From the NCBI GenBank assembly GCA_021199695.1, contig JAJQHP010000075.1:1-6270 (forward strand): DNA of 6,270 bases, given 5' to 3'. Position 1 is the first letter of the stretch; the number at the start of each line of letters is the position of its first letter. The position numbers and the translations under genes are program-made. The notes under the pieces are model-generated. The model worked only from the letters and a program-made list of their open reading frames with translations, made no database searches and was not told where the DNA came from. Shown here piece by piece: positions 1-5,171 of this stretch. This stretch comes from Clostridiales bacterium. GTDB taxonomy: Bacteria > Bacillota > Clostridia > Oscillospirales > Oscillospiraceae.

Positions 1-122
1 TCCAGTTGACCCATCTCCTCCGCGATCTGGAAAAAGTGTTCCGCCGCCTGATTGCCGCATCCGCAGAGTGTGGAGGCCAGCAGCGCAACCGCCAACATCA
101 GGGAAATGATTTTCTTTCTCAT
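1..122 (-). CDS. N-terminus of a secreted lipoprotein (partial, runs off the left edge)
   Basis: The minus strand opens with ATG at 122-120 and stays open for 40 codons to the window edge, so the C-terminal part is missing. The start of the protein is a classic lipoprotein signal peptide: basic MRKK, then a hydrophobic stretch (IISLMLAVALLAS, residues 5-17), then a lipobox Leu19-Cys20-Gly21-Cys22 followed by Gly-Asn-Gln. Cys22 is the expected lipidated residue, which would anchor the mature protein on the outer face of the cytoplasmic membrane. An AAGAGG ribosome binding site (131-136) lies 8 bases before the ATG, and a promoter lies at 176-204. The visible mature part (residues 23-40, including AEHFFQIAEEMGQL) is too short to assign a family or function. 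Confidence 0.8.
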   Translation of the reverse strand, partial: MRKKIISLMLAVALLASTLCGCGNQAAEHFFQIAEEMGQL

Positions 123-175
123 ATTCGTTACCTCTTGTGTATGGTTGGAAGATTTCGTTCCACACTATCATTACC

Positions 176-204
176 ATACTACCGTCCCCTTCCCGGATTG
201 TCAA
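176..204 (-). promoter_or_regulatory. Sigma-70/SigA-type promoter for the lipoprotein gene
   Basis: Read on the minus strand, a perfect -35 TTGACA (204-199) is followed after 17 bases by TAGTAT (181-176), a 4/6 match to the -10 consensus. Transcription would begin near position 169 and give a leader of about 45 bases before the lipoprotein ATG at 122. The -35 box and the five bases after it (TTGACAATCCG) are identical to the corresponding bases of the EIIC promoter at 4888-4898. Confidence 0.6.
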
Positions 205-259
205 GAGATTCGAAGGTAATTGAAAGAATCGTTTATATTCTGTTCCCCTTAGCCAGGCA

Positions 260-290
260 GCGCCCGGCGCCGGTAAACGGCGTCGGGCGC
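260..290 (-). terminator. GC-rich hairpin after the ppk1-PFK unit, possible terminator
   Basis: Arms at 260-272 and 278-290 form a 13-bp stem with one G/T-type mismatch around a 5-base loop (273-277). It lies about 41 bases after the stop codon of the PFK gene at 332. The location and stability fit transcript termination or 3'-end protection. However, neither strand has a run of T directly after the stem, so it is not a textbook Rho-independent terminator. On the minus strand it would also sit just upstream of the lipoprotein promoter. Confidence 0.4.
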
Positions 291-331
291 ACGGTCTGCT
301 GAAAGCAGTTTTCCCATGTAACGGGGGCTTT

Positions 332-1396
332 TTAATCCCCGAAGCTGATGCCGATCCGCTTGGCCTCCCGAATGATGGAGCTGTCCGGGGGAACCGTTTT
401 CAGCCGTCCGGCCACCTCCTCCAGGGGGACGGGGACGATCTCCCCGTTTACAATGCCCACCATACAGCCGTATTTTCCTTTCAAGATCAGCCCTGCCGCC
501 GCCGCTCCCAGACGGGAGGCCAGCACCCGGTCATAGGGACAGGGGGAGCCGCCCCGCTGGGTGTGACCGGGGACGGTGATACGGACCTCCTTGCCGGTCT
601 TTTCCAGAATCTGGTCCGCCAGCTTGTAGGAGACGGAGGGATAGCGCTTCTGCTCCGCCTTTCGCTCACTCTTGCTCAGGGCGGCGTCCTCCCGGCTGAT
701 CGCGCCCTCGGCCACCGCCAGAATGGTGAACCGTTTGCCCGCCCTGTCCCGCTTCTCGATGGCGGCGGCCACCCGGTCCACATCGTAGGGGATCTCCGGC
801 AGGAGGATGATGTCCGCCCCGCCGGCCAGCCCGGCGTGTAGGGTCAGCCACCCCACCTTATGGCCCATGACCTCCACAATAAACACCCGGCCATGGGAGG
901 CGGCGGTGGTGTGGATGCAGTCGATGGCGTCGGTGGCGATGTTGACGGCGCTCTGGAAACCGAAGGTCATGTCGGTGCCCCAGATATCGTTGTCGATGGT
1001 CTTGGGGAGGGTGACCACATTCAGCCCCTCCTCCCGGAGAAGGTTGGCGGTCTTGTGGGTGCCGTTGCCCCCCAGGATGACCAGACAATCCAGGCCCAGC
1101 TGCCGGTATGTGCGCTTCATAGCCTCCACCTTGTCCAGTCCATTCTCATCCGGTATCCGCATCAGCTTGAAGGGCTGCCGGGAGGAGCCCAGGATGGTCC
1201 CGCCCCGGGTCAGGATGCCGGAAAAATCCCCCTCCGTCATTTTCTGATAGCGGCCGTAGATCAGGCCTTTATAGCCGTCCTCAAAGCCGTAAATGACCGT
1301 CTCCCCTGCCTCAAACAGGGATTTGGCCACCCCCCGCATGGCGGCGTTGAGGGCCTGGCAATCGCCGCCGCTGGTGAGCATTCCGATGGTGCGCAA
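332..1396 (-). CDS. pfkA: 6-phosphofructokinase, mixed-substrate (group III) type
   Basis: This cytoplasmic enzyme would phosphorylate fructose 6-phosphate to fructose 1,6-bisphosphate, the committed step of glycolysis. At 354 residues it is longer than E. coli PfkA (about 320), with an insertion near residues 232-255. Visible motifs are LTSGGDCQALNAAMRG (8-22), GGTILGSSR (65-73, Arg73 = E. coli Arg72), GGNGT (109-113), PKTIDND (131-137, with catalytic Asp135 = Asp127), VEVMGHKVGW (174-183), Glu230, and PGHTQRGGSPCPYDR (276-290). Gly112 and Lys132 correspond to E. coli positions 104 and 124. ATP enzymes usually have Gly/Gly and PPi enzymes Asp/Lys, so this Gly/Lys pair leaves the donor undecided. 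Asn111 replaces the Mg-binding Asp103, and His179 replaces Arg171. The effector-site residues Arg25 and Arg154 are Lys25 and His162 here, so PfkA-style allostery is unlikely. The family N-terminus dictates a TTG start at 1396-1394. The gene follows ppk1 by 21 bases, probably in one operon. The symbol is the family name only. Confidence 0.93.
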   Translation of the reverse strand: MRTIGMLTSGGDCQALNAAMRGVAKSLFEAGETVIYGFEDGYKGLIYGRYQKMTEGDFSGILTRGGTILGSSRQPFKLMRIPDENGLDKVEAMKRTYRQLGLDCLVILGGNGTHKTANLLREEGLNVVTLPKTIDNDIWGTDMTFGFQSAVNIATDAIDCIHTTAASHGRVFIVEVMGHKVGWLTLHAGLAGGADIILLPEIPYDVDRVAAAIEKRDRAGKRFTILAVAEGAISREDAALSKSERKAEQKRYPSVSYKLADQILEKTGKEVRITVPGHTQRGGSPCPYDRVLASRLGAAAAGLILKGKYGCMVGIVNGEIVPVPLEEVAGRLKTVPPDSSIIREAKRIGISFGD

Positions 1397-1414
1397 AGTG
1401 CATCTGTCCTTCCT
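1394..1414 (-). promoter_or_regulatory. Ribosome binding site and TTG start of the ppk1-linked PFK, with a decoy ATG
   Basis: On the minus strand AGGAAGG (1414-1408) precedes the TTG start (1396-1394) by 11 bases, which is rather long. The frame above TTG contains no other start codon before it reaches the TGA that ends ppk1 (1420-1418). The first in-frame ATG below is codon 6 and would remove the first beta strand of the enzyme. An ATG at 1403-1401, only 4 bases after AGGAAGG, is out of frame and leads to a short unrelated reading frame. TTG is therefore the start best supported by the protein. Confidence 0.6.
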
Positions 1415-1417
1415 GTG

Positions 1418-3481
1418 TCATTTGACCCGCCCGGACTCCGCCGCCCGGTAGGCCTCCTCATAAAACAGCTCCTGGGAGTTCAGGGGCGTCTCGTTGATAC
1501 AGCGGTGGGTGTAGCTGCCGTCGCTGAGCAGCTCTCTCCCCTTCTCGTCGTCCCGCATCATGGTGTCAAAGATGTGCCGGACCCGGTTTTTCAAATCTCT
1601 GTCATAGATGGGAGCCGCCACCTCCACCCGCCGGAGGGTGTTCCGGGTCATGAAGTCGGCGGAGGCGATATATATCTGCTCCCGCTCTCCCACGCCAAAG
1701 CGGTAGATGCGGGAGTGCTCCAGGAACCGCCCTACCACGCTGATGACGGTGATATGGTCGGTATAGCCCTCGATCCCCGGCCGCAGGCAGCAGATGCCCC
1801 GGACGATCAGCTCGATACGCACTCCCGCCTGGGATGCCTCGATGAACTTGTCGATGATGTTCTTGTCGGTGAGGGAGTTGATCTTGGCCCCGATATAGGC
1901 CCGCTGTCCGGCCCGGGCATAAGCAATCTCCCGGTCCATCATCTCCAGCACCCGGTTTTGCAGACAGTGAGGAGCCACCAGCAGATGCTCCGTAGTCTCC
2001 AGCGTCTCCTCGCAGGAGACGGCATTGAAGATGCGGGCGGCCTCTGCGCCGATGCCCTGGTCGGCGGTCATCAGGCTCAGGTCAGTGTACTGCTTCGCCG
2101 TCTTTTCGTTGTAGTTGCCGGTGCCGATCTGGGTCAGGTAGCGCAGGCCATGGTCGGTGTATCGGGTGATGAGACACAGCTTGGAGTGTACTTTGTACTC
2201 CGGCAGACCGTAGCTCACCCGGCAGCCTGCGTCCTCCAGGCGGTGGGACATCTCAATGTTGTTCTCCTCGTCGAACCGCGCCCGCAGCTCCAGGAGGACC
2301 ACAACCTCCTTGCCGTTTTCCGCCGCCTCGATCAGCTCCTCGATGACCTTGCTCCGGTCCGCCACCCGGTAGAGGGACATTTTGATGGAGACCACCGTCT
2401 CGTCCTCCGCCGCCTCGTGGAGCAGCCGGAGGAAAGGGCGCATACTCTCAAAGGGATAGCTAAGCAGCACGTCCTTTTCCTCGATTTGTTCGATGATGCT
2501 CCGCTTCATGTCCAGGGCGGGAGACATCCGGGGCGTCCGCCGCTGGTAAAACAGGGTCGGCTCTCCCCGAAGCTGCTCCTGGAGCTGGGAGACGAAGGAC
2601 AGATCCAGGGGCGTGGTCACATGCATGATATGCTCCTCCCGGAATCCGATAAAGTCCGCCAGGGCTGACCGGAGCTTTTCCGGCAGGGGGCGGGACACCT
2701 CCAGCCGCACCGGGCTGAGGCGGCGGCGCTGACGGATCAGGTGCTCCATATTGTCCCGATAGTCCAGATCCTCGTCGATGGCGGTGATGGAGTCCAGGTC
2801 GGCGTTCCGGGTGACCCGCATGACCGCCTTCTGCTCCACCGTGTACCGGTGGAACAGCTTGCCTACGAAATGGAGGATCAGTTCCTCCCGAAGCATGAAC
2901 GCCCCCGGGCGGCTGGGCACGGGAATCAGCCGGGGCACCACCCCGTCGGTGCAGGGGACGATCCCCACCCGGCTCTTGCCGTTTTTGGAGGTCAGCCAGG
3001 CCACAGCACAGAGCTGTTTGTTGTGCAGGAAGGGGAACGGCTGCTGCCGGGTGATGACCATAGGCGAGAGGAACGGAGCGATCTGACGGTCAAACAGCTC
3101 CTCCAGCAGCTCCCCGTCCTCCGGAGAGAGGCGGCCAAAATTCACCAGCCGGACGCCGTGAGGCTCCAGCTCTCCCATAAGCCGGGTATAAACCCGTCCC
3201 TTTTTCTCCTCCAGCTCCTGAACTAATTTCAGGATAGCCTCCACCTGCTGGGCGCTGGTCATGCCGGTCTTGTTGTCCCGCATGGGCTCGCTGGCGCGCA
3301 TATGGGTCATCAGAGTACCCACACGAACCATGAAAAACTCATCCAGATTGCTCTGGAAAATGGCAGCAAAGCTCAGCCGCTCCGCCAGCGGCACCCGGGG
3401 ATTCCCCGCCTCGTCCAGCACCCGCTCATTAAAGCGCAGCCAGGACAGCTCCCGGTTGGTATAGCAATCTCTCTGCTCCAT
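1418..3481 (-). CDS. ppk1: Polyphosphate kinase Ppk1
   Basis: Ppk1 reversibly transfers the gamma phosphate of ATP onto a growing inorganic polyphosphate chain, usually at the inner membrane face. The 687-residue product matches the normal family length (E. coli about 688) and is complete. It begins with the conserved TNRELSWLRFNERVLDEA (8-25), followed by SNLDEFFMVRVG (44-55), where Asn45 is an ATP contact. The middle 'head' domain is followed by two phospholipase-D-like C-terminal domains. The key catalytic residues are all present: Arg372 in SLYRVA, Arg402 in ARFDEENNIE, the phospho-acceptor His432 in YKVHSKL, Tyr465, Arg561 in VRGICCLRPG, and the second His589 in FLEHSRIYRF, then SADFMTRN near 608-614. 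The ATG at 3481 has GGGAG 5 bases upstream and GAGGAG slightly further up. No ppx exopolyphosphatase gene is nearby. Its only close partner is the PFK gene 21 bases downstream, implying shared transcription. Confidence 0.97.
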   Translation of the reverse strand: MEQRDCYTNRELSWLRFNERVLDEAGNPRVPLAERLSFAAIFQSNLDEFFMVRVGTLMTHMRASEPMRDNKTGMTSAQQVEAILKLVQELEEKKGRVYTRLMGELEPHGVRLVNFGRLSPEDGELLEELFDRQIAPFLSPMVITRQQPFPFLHNKQLCAVAWLTSKNGKSRVGIVPCTDGVVPRLIPVPSRPGAFMLREELILHFVGKLFHRYTVEQKAVMRVTRNADLDSITAIDEDLDYRDNMEHLIRQRRRLSPVRLEVSRPLPEKLRSALADFIGFREEHIMHVTTPLDLSFVSQLQEQLRGEPTLFYQRRTPRMSPALDMKRSIIEQIEEKDVLLSYPFESMRPFLRLLHEAAEDETVVSIKMSLYRVADRSKVIEELIEAAENGKEVVVLLELRARFDEENNIEMSHRLEDAGCRVSYGLPEYKVHSKLCLITRYTDHGLRYLTQIGTGNYNEKTAKQYTDLSLMTADQGIGAEAARIFNAVSCEETLETTEHLLVAPHCLQNRVLEMMDREIAYARAGQRAYIGAKINSLTDKNIIDKFIEASQAGVRIELIVRGICCLRPGIEGYTDHITVISVVGRFLEHSRIYRFGVGEREQIYIASADFMTRNTLRRVEVAAPIYDRDLKNRVRHIFDTMMRDDEKGRELLSDGSYTHRCINETPLNSQELFYEEAYRAAESGRVK

Positions 3482-3612
3482 CTGATCTCCCGCTCCTCAT
3501 TCCGCATCGGCTCTCGTCTCACCATTGATGAATAGCCGGTGCGCTCTGTAGATACAGTTTACGACGTTCCACAGACTTTGATACCGCAAACCGTTCCATG
3601 ATATCCGGGTCT

Positions 3613-3641
3613 ATTGTATAATGGTTTGGAGCGAAAGACAA
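3613..3641 (-). promoter_or_regulatory. Promoter of the ppk1-PFK operon
   Basis: On the minus strand TTGTCT (3641-3636) and TACAAT (3618-3613) are separated by exactly 17 bases, with 4/6 and 5/6 matches to the sigma-70 consensus. Transcription would start near 3606 and give an unusually long leader of about 125 bases before the ppk1 ATG at 3481. The leader contains a small inverted repeat, CTGTA-GA-TACAG (3546-3557). It also holds a 26-codon ATG-TGA frame (3599-3519) that has no clear ribosome binding site. An upstream T-rich stretch (minus strand, 3650-3670) could help polymerase binding. Confidence 0.55.
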
Positions 3642-3694
3642 TCAGGCAGACAAAAAATCTACGTAAAATTGTCGAAAAGGATTTGTAAAGTGCG

Positions 3695-3724
3695 AACTGC
3701 GCCGCCCTCTCGGGCAGCGCAGTT
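3695..3724 (-). terminator. Strong hairpin after the EIIC gene, probable terminator
   Basis: Arms at 3695-3707 and 3712-3724 form a 13-bp GC-rich stem with one wobble pair and a 4-base loop. The hairpin starts 11 bases after the EIIC stop codon (3738-3736). On the minus strand the stem is followed by CGCACTTTAC and only later by short T runs, so the U-tract is weak and delayed. Its position right after the stop, with the ppk1 promoter beginning about 50 bases further on, supports a role in separating the two transcription units. Confidence 0.55.
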
Positions 3725-3735
3725 TACATCGGGTA

Positions 3736-4818
3736 TCAGTCCAGCTTCAGATCTCCCTCCTTGATCCAGCCCTTTTTCCGGAACAGCAGGCCCAGCGCCC
3801 AGCTGATCACGGCGGGCAGGACGAAGCAGACCAGGATCAGACCCACCCAGTCCATGGCGGTGATAGCAGTCTTGGTCCCGGCGGCGATGTCGCTGACCCA
3901 TCCGGAATAGACGCCGATCTGTCCCACCAGGCCGCAGGTGCCCATACCGGAGGAGACGGCGGGGCCGTTCATCTCCAGCTGGAAGATACAGGTGGCGATG
4001 GGTCCGGTGACAGCGGCGGCCAAAGTGGGGGGAATCCAGATGCGGGGATTTTTCAAGATATTGCTCATTTGGAGCATGGAGGTGCCCAGACCCTGGCTCA
4101 CCAGTCCGCCCCAGCGGTTCTCCTGAAAGCTCATGACCGCGAAGCCCACCATCTGGGCGCAGCAGCCGGCCACGGCGGCGCCGCCCGCCAGCCCGGTCAG
4201 GCCGATGGCGGAGCAGATGGCGGCGGAGGAGATGGGCAGGGTCAATGCCACGCCCACCAGCACCGAGACCAGGATGCCCATAAAGAAGGGCTGCTGCTCC
4301 GTGGCCCACATGATGACGGTCCCCACGGCGCTGGCGGCACTGCCGATGGCGGGGGCCCACCAGGAGGAGAGGCACACGCCCACGGCGATGGTCACGGCGG
4401 GAGTCACCAGGATGTCCACCTTGGTCTCTTTGGAGACCGCCTTGCCGAATTCAGAGGCGATAATGGCGATGACGAACACCGCCAGGGGGCCGCCTGCGCC
4501 GCCCAAGGTGTTGGCGGCGTTGCCCACAGCGATGAGGGAGAACAGCACCAGGGGAGGCGCGCCCAGGGCAAAGCCGATGGCCACGGCCATAGCGGGGCCG
4601 GACATAGCCGTGGCATAGCCTCCCATCTCTTCCAGATAGGCGATGCCCAGCTGCTGTCCCAGGGTCTTGATAATGGTGCCGATGAGCAGGGACGCAAAGA
4701 GTCCTTGGGCCATGGCGGACATGGCGTCGATGCCGTAGCGCTTGGCGGATATCTCGATGTTTTTCCGGTGTAGGAAGGCCTTGACGGCCTCCCAGACCCG
4801 TTTCAACGCTTCTTTCAT
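3736..4818 (-). CDS. Membrane protein of the PTS EIIC_2 / PfoR-like family
   Basis: This 360-residue protein is highly hydrophobic, with roughly eight to ten membrane segments between residues 36 and 346, a basic cytoplasmic N-terminus (KRVWEAVKAFLHRKN) and a charged C-terminal tail (RKKGWIKEGDLKLD). Characteristic stretches are KVDILVTPAVTI (133-144), LPISSAAICSAIGLTGLAGG (194-213), FQENRWGGLVSQGLGTSMLQ (231-250), the following NILKNPRIWIPPTLAAAVTG (253-272) and GMGTCGLVGQIG (291-302). I recognise these as the stand-alone EIIC domain family that includes clostridial PfoR. Such proteins are annotated as PTS sugar-transporting subunits, but the substrate is unknown and a regulatory role has been proposed for PfoR. 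No EIIA, EIIB or sugar enzyme gene lies beside it, so transport through the PTS is inference. The ATG at 4818 has AGAAGG 7 bases upstream and a strong promoter at 4871-4898. Confidence 0.85.
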   Translation of the reverse strand: MKEALKRVWEAVKAFLHRKNIEISAKRYGIDAMSAMAQGLFASLLIGTIIKTLGQQLGIAYLEEMGGYATAMSGPAMAVAIGFALGAPPLVLFSLIAVGNAANTLGGAGGPLAVFVIAIIASEFGKAVSKETKVDILVTPAVTIAVGVCLSSWWAPAIGSAASAVGTVIMWATEQQPFFMGILVSVLVGVALTLPISSAAICSAIGLTGLAGGAAVAGCCAQMVGFAVMSFQENRWGGLVSQGLGTSMLQMSNILKNPRIWIPPTLAAAVTGPIATCIFQLEMNGPAVSSGMGTCGLVGQIGVYSGWVSDIAAGTKTAITAMDWVGLILVCFVLPAVISWALGLLFRKKGWIKEGDLKLD

Positions 4819-4844
4819 GTGGTTTCCTTCTCTCTATGAATATT

Positions 4845-4864
4845 CAGGTGTCTTGACAGGTGTC
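4845..4864 (-). repeat. Direct repeat pair at the EIIC transcription start, operator candidate
   Basis: The 8-mer CAGGTGTC (plus strand) occurs at 4845-4852 and again at 4857-4864, a 12-base period close to one DNA helical turn. The second copy with its left flank also forms the interrupted palindrome GACA-GG-TGTC (4855-4864). The pair covers the predicted EIIC start point (about 4864) and the first bases of its leader, where a bound repressor would block transcription. Confidence 0.4.
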
Positions 4865-4870
4865 GGTATC

Positions 4871-4898
4871 ATTATATTCTCTTCGGGCGGATTGTCAA
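4871..4898 (-). promoter_or_regulatory. Strong consensus promoter of the EIIC gene
   Basis: On the minus strand a perfect -35 TTGACA (4898-4893) and a perfect -10 TATAAT (4876-4871) are separated by 16 bases. A run of seven T residues (minus strand, 4910-4904) lies five bases upstream of the -35, where an UP element would contact polymerase alpha subunits. The predicted start is near 4864, giving a leader of about 46 bases. So strong a core promoter suggests either high expression or control by a repressor. Confidence 0.85.
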
Positions 4899-4967
4899 TT
4901 CCCAAAAAAAGATACAAACCGTCCCCTATCCTTGTGCAAAAGGGGGAATCCGTCCTTTCCCCTCTCC

Positions 4968-4998
4968 GTCCTGTTTCTCCCGACTCTGTGTCCTGTTT
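4968..4998 (+). repeat. Spaced direct repeat GTCCTGTTT
   Basis: The 9-mer GTCCTGTTT occurs at 4968-4976 and 4990-4998, exactly 22 bases apart, which is two helical turns. A further CTGT lies between them at 4986-4989. The pair sits upstream of the tandem repeat at 5007-5028. It may be part of a regulatory array, or just the pyrimidine-rich composition of this stretch. Confidence 0.25.
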
Positions 4999-5006
4999 TG
5001 GCTGGA

Positions 5007-5028
5007 AGTCTGCAAAAAGTCTGTAAAA
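5007..5028 (+). repeat. Tandem 11-bp direct repeat upstream of the second PFK promoter
   Basis: The unit AGTCTGYAAAA occurs twice head to tail (5007-5017 and 5018-5028), with only C versus T differing. An 11-bp period with a conserved CTG core and A-rich spacer is the layout bound by PhoB/OmpR-family response regulators. The repeat ends 15 bases before the -35 box at 5044, and its centre lies about 61 bases before the predicted start, a usual activator position. The identity of the regulator is not visible. Confidence 0.4.
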
Positions 5029-5043
5029 TCCCTCAGAATAGCC

Positions 5044-5072
5044 TTGTCAATGGGGGAAAAATGAGCTATGAT
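5044..5072 (+). promoter_or_regulatory. Promoter of the second PFK gene
   Basis: TTGTCA (5044-5049, 5/6 match) and TATGAT (5067-5072, 5/6 match) are separated by the optimal 17 bases. Transcription would start near 5079 and produce a leader of about 93 bases before the ATG at 5172, including the hairpin at 5082-5107. Confidence 0.75.
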
Positions 5073-5081
5073 GTTGTTGTA

Positions 5082-5107
5082 CAGGCCGGGAAACGGTTCC
5101 GGTCCTG
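5082..5107 (+). other. Hairpin at the 5' end of the second PFK leader
   Basis: CAGG-CCGG-(G)-AA pairs with TT-CCGG-(T)-CCTG around the 4-base loop ACGG (5093-5096). This gives ten base pairs with one single-base bulge on each side. It would form within a few bases of the predicted transcript start, where such stems often protect mRNA from decay. No T run follows, so it is not a terminator, and I recognise no riboswitch class here. Confidence 0.35.
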
Positions 5108-5171
5108 CGCAGTAACATCGCATATCCCATCAGACCCGTCAGGTCATTTCATCAGAATGTGAGGGATTTAC

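Larger units (their letters stand above)
4819..5171 (+). other. Divergent regulatory region between the EIIC gene and the second PFK gene
   Basis: This 353-base region contains no credible gene. It carries two promoters pointing outward: 4871-4898 on the minus strand toward EIIC and 5044-5072 on the plus strand toward the PFK. Between and around them lie several short direct repeats (4845-4864, 4968-4998 and 5007-5028) and one leader hairpin (5082-5107). The central stretch 4921-5000 is pyrimidine-rich and lower in GC than the flanking genes. The two promoters are about 145 bases apart, so a shared regulator is possible but not shown. Confidence 0.6.

Noticed and set aside
6..302. A 98-codon plus-strand frame at the left edge
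   Set aside because: It lies opposite the lipoprotein signal peptide and the promoter region, is low in recognisable features and has no ribosome binding site.
860..2668. A 602-codon open frame on the plus strand opposite the PFK and ppk1 genes
   Set aside because: It is antisense to two well-conserved genes, has no known domain, and is the kind of long shadow frame that GC-rich codon bias creates.
3546..3557. LexA-like box CTGT...ACAG in the ppk1 leader
   Set aside because: The gap between half sites is 4 bases instead of the 8 of the E. coli SOS box, and it does not fit the Gram-positive GAAC-N4-GTTC form either.
3519..3599. A 26-codon leader peptide before ppk1
   Set aside because: No Shine-Dalgarno sequence, and the predicted transcript start would leave only about seven bases before the ATG. 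It is kept only as a note on the leader.
3659..4375. A 238-codon minus-strand frame overlapping the EIIC gene in another frame
   Set aside because: Its residues are Gly/Arg/His-rich shadow sequence, while the overlapping frame encodes a recognisable membrane protein family.
4922..4950. CCCC...CCTT/AAGG...GGG stem-like element in the divergent region
   Set aside because: Only four to seven interrupted base pairs, explained by the C-rich and G-rich runs. The nearby T7 tract is too far away for a terminator.
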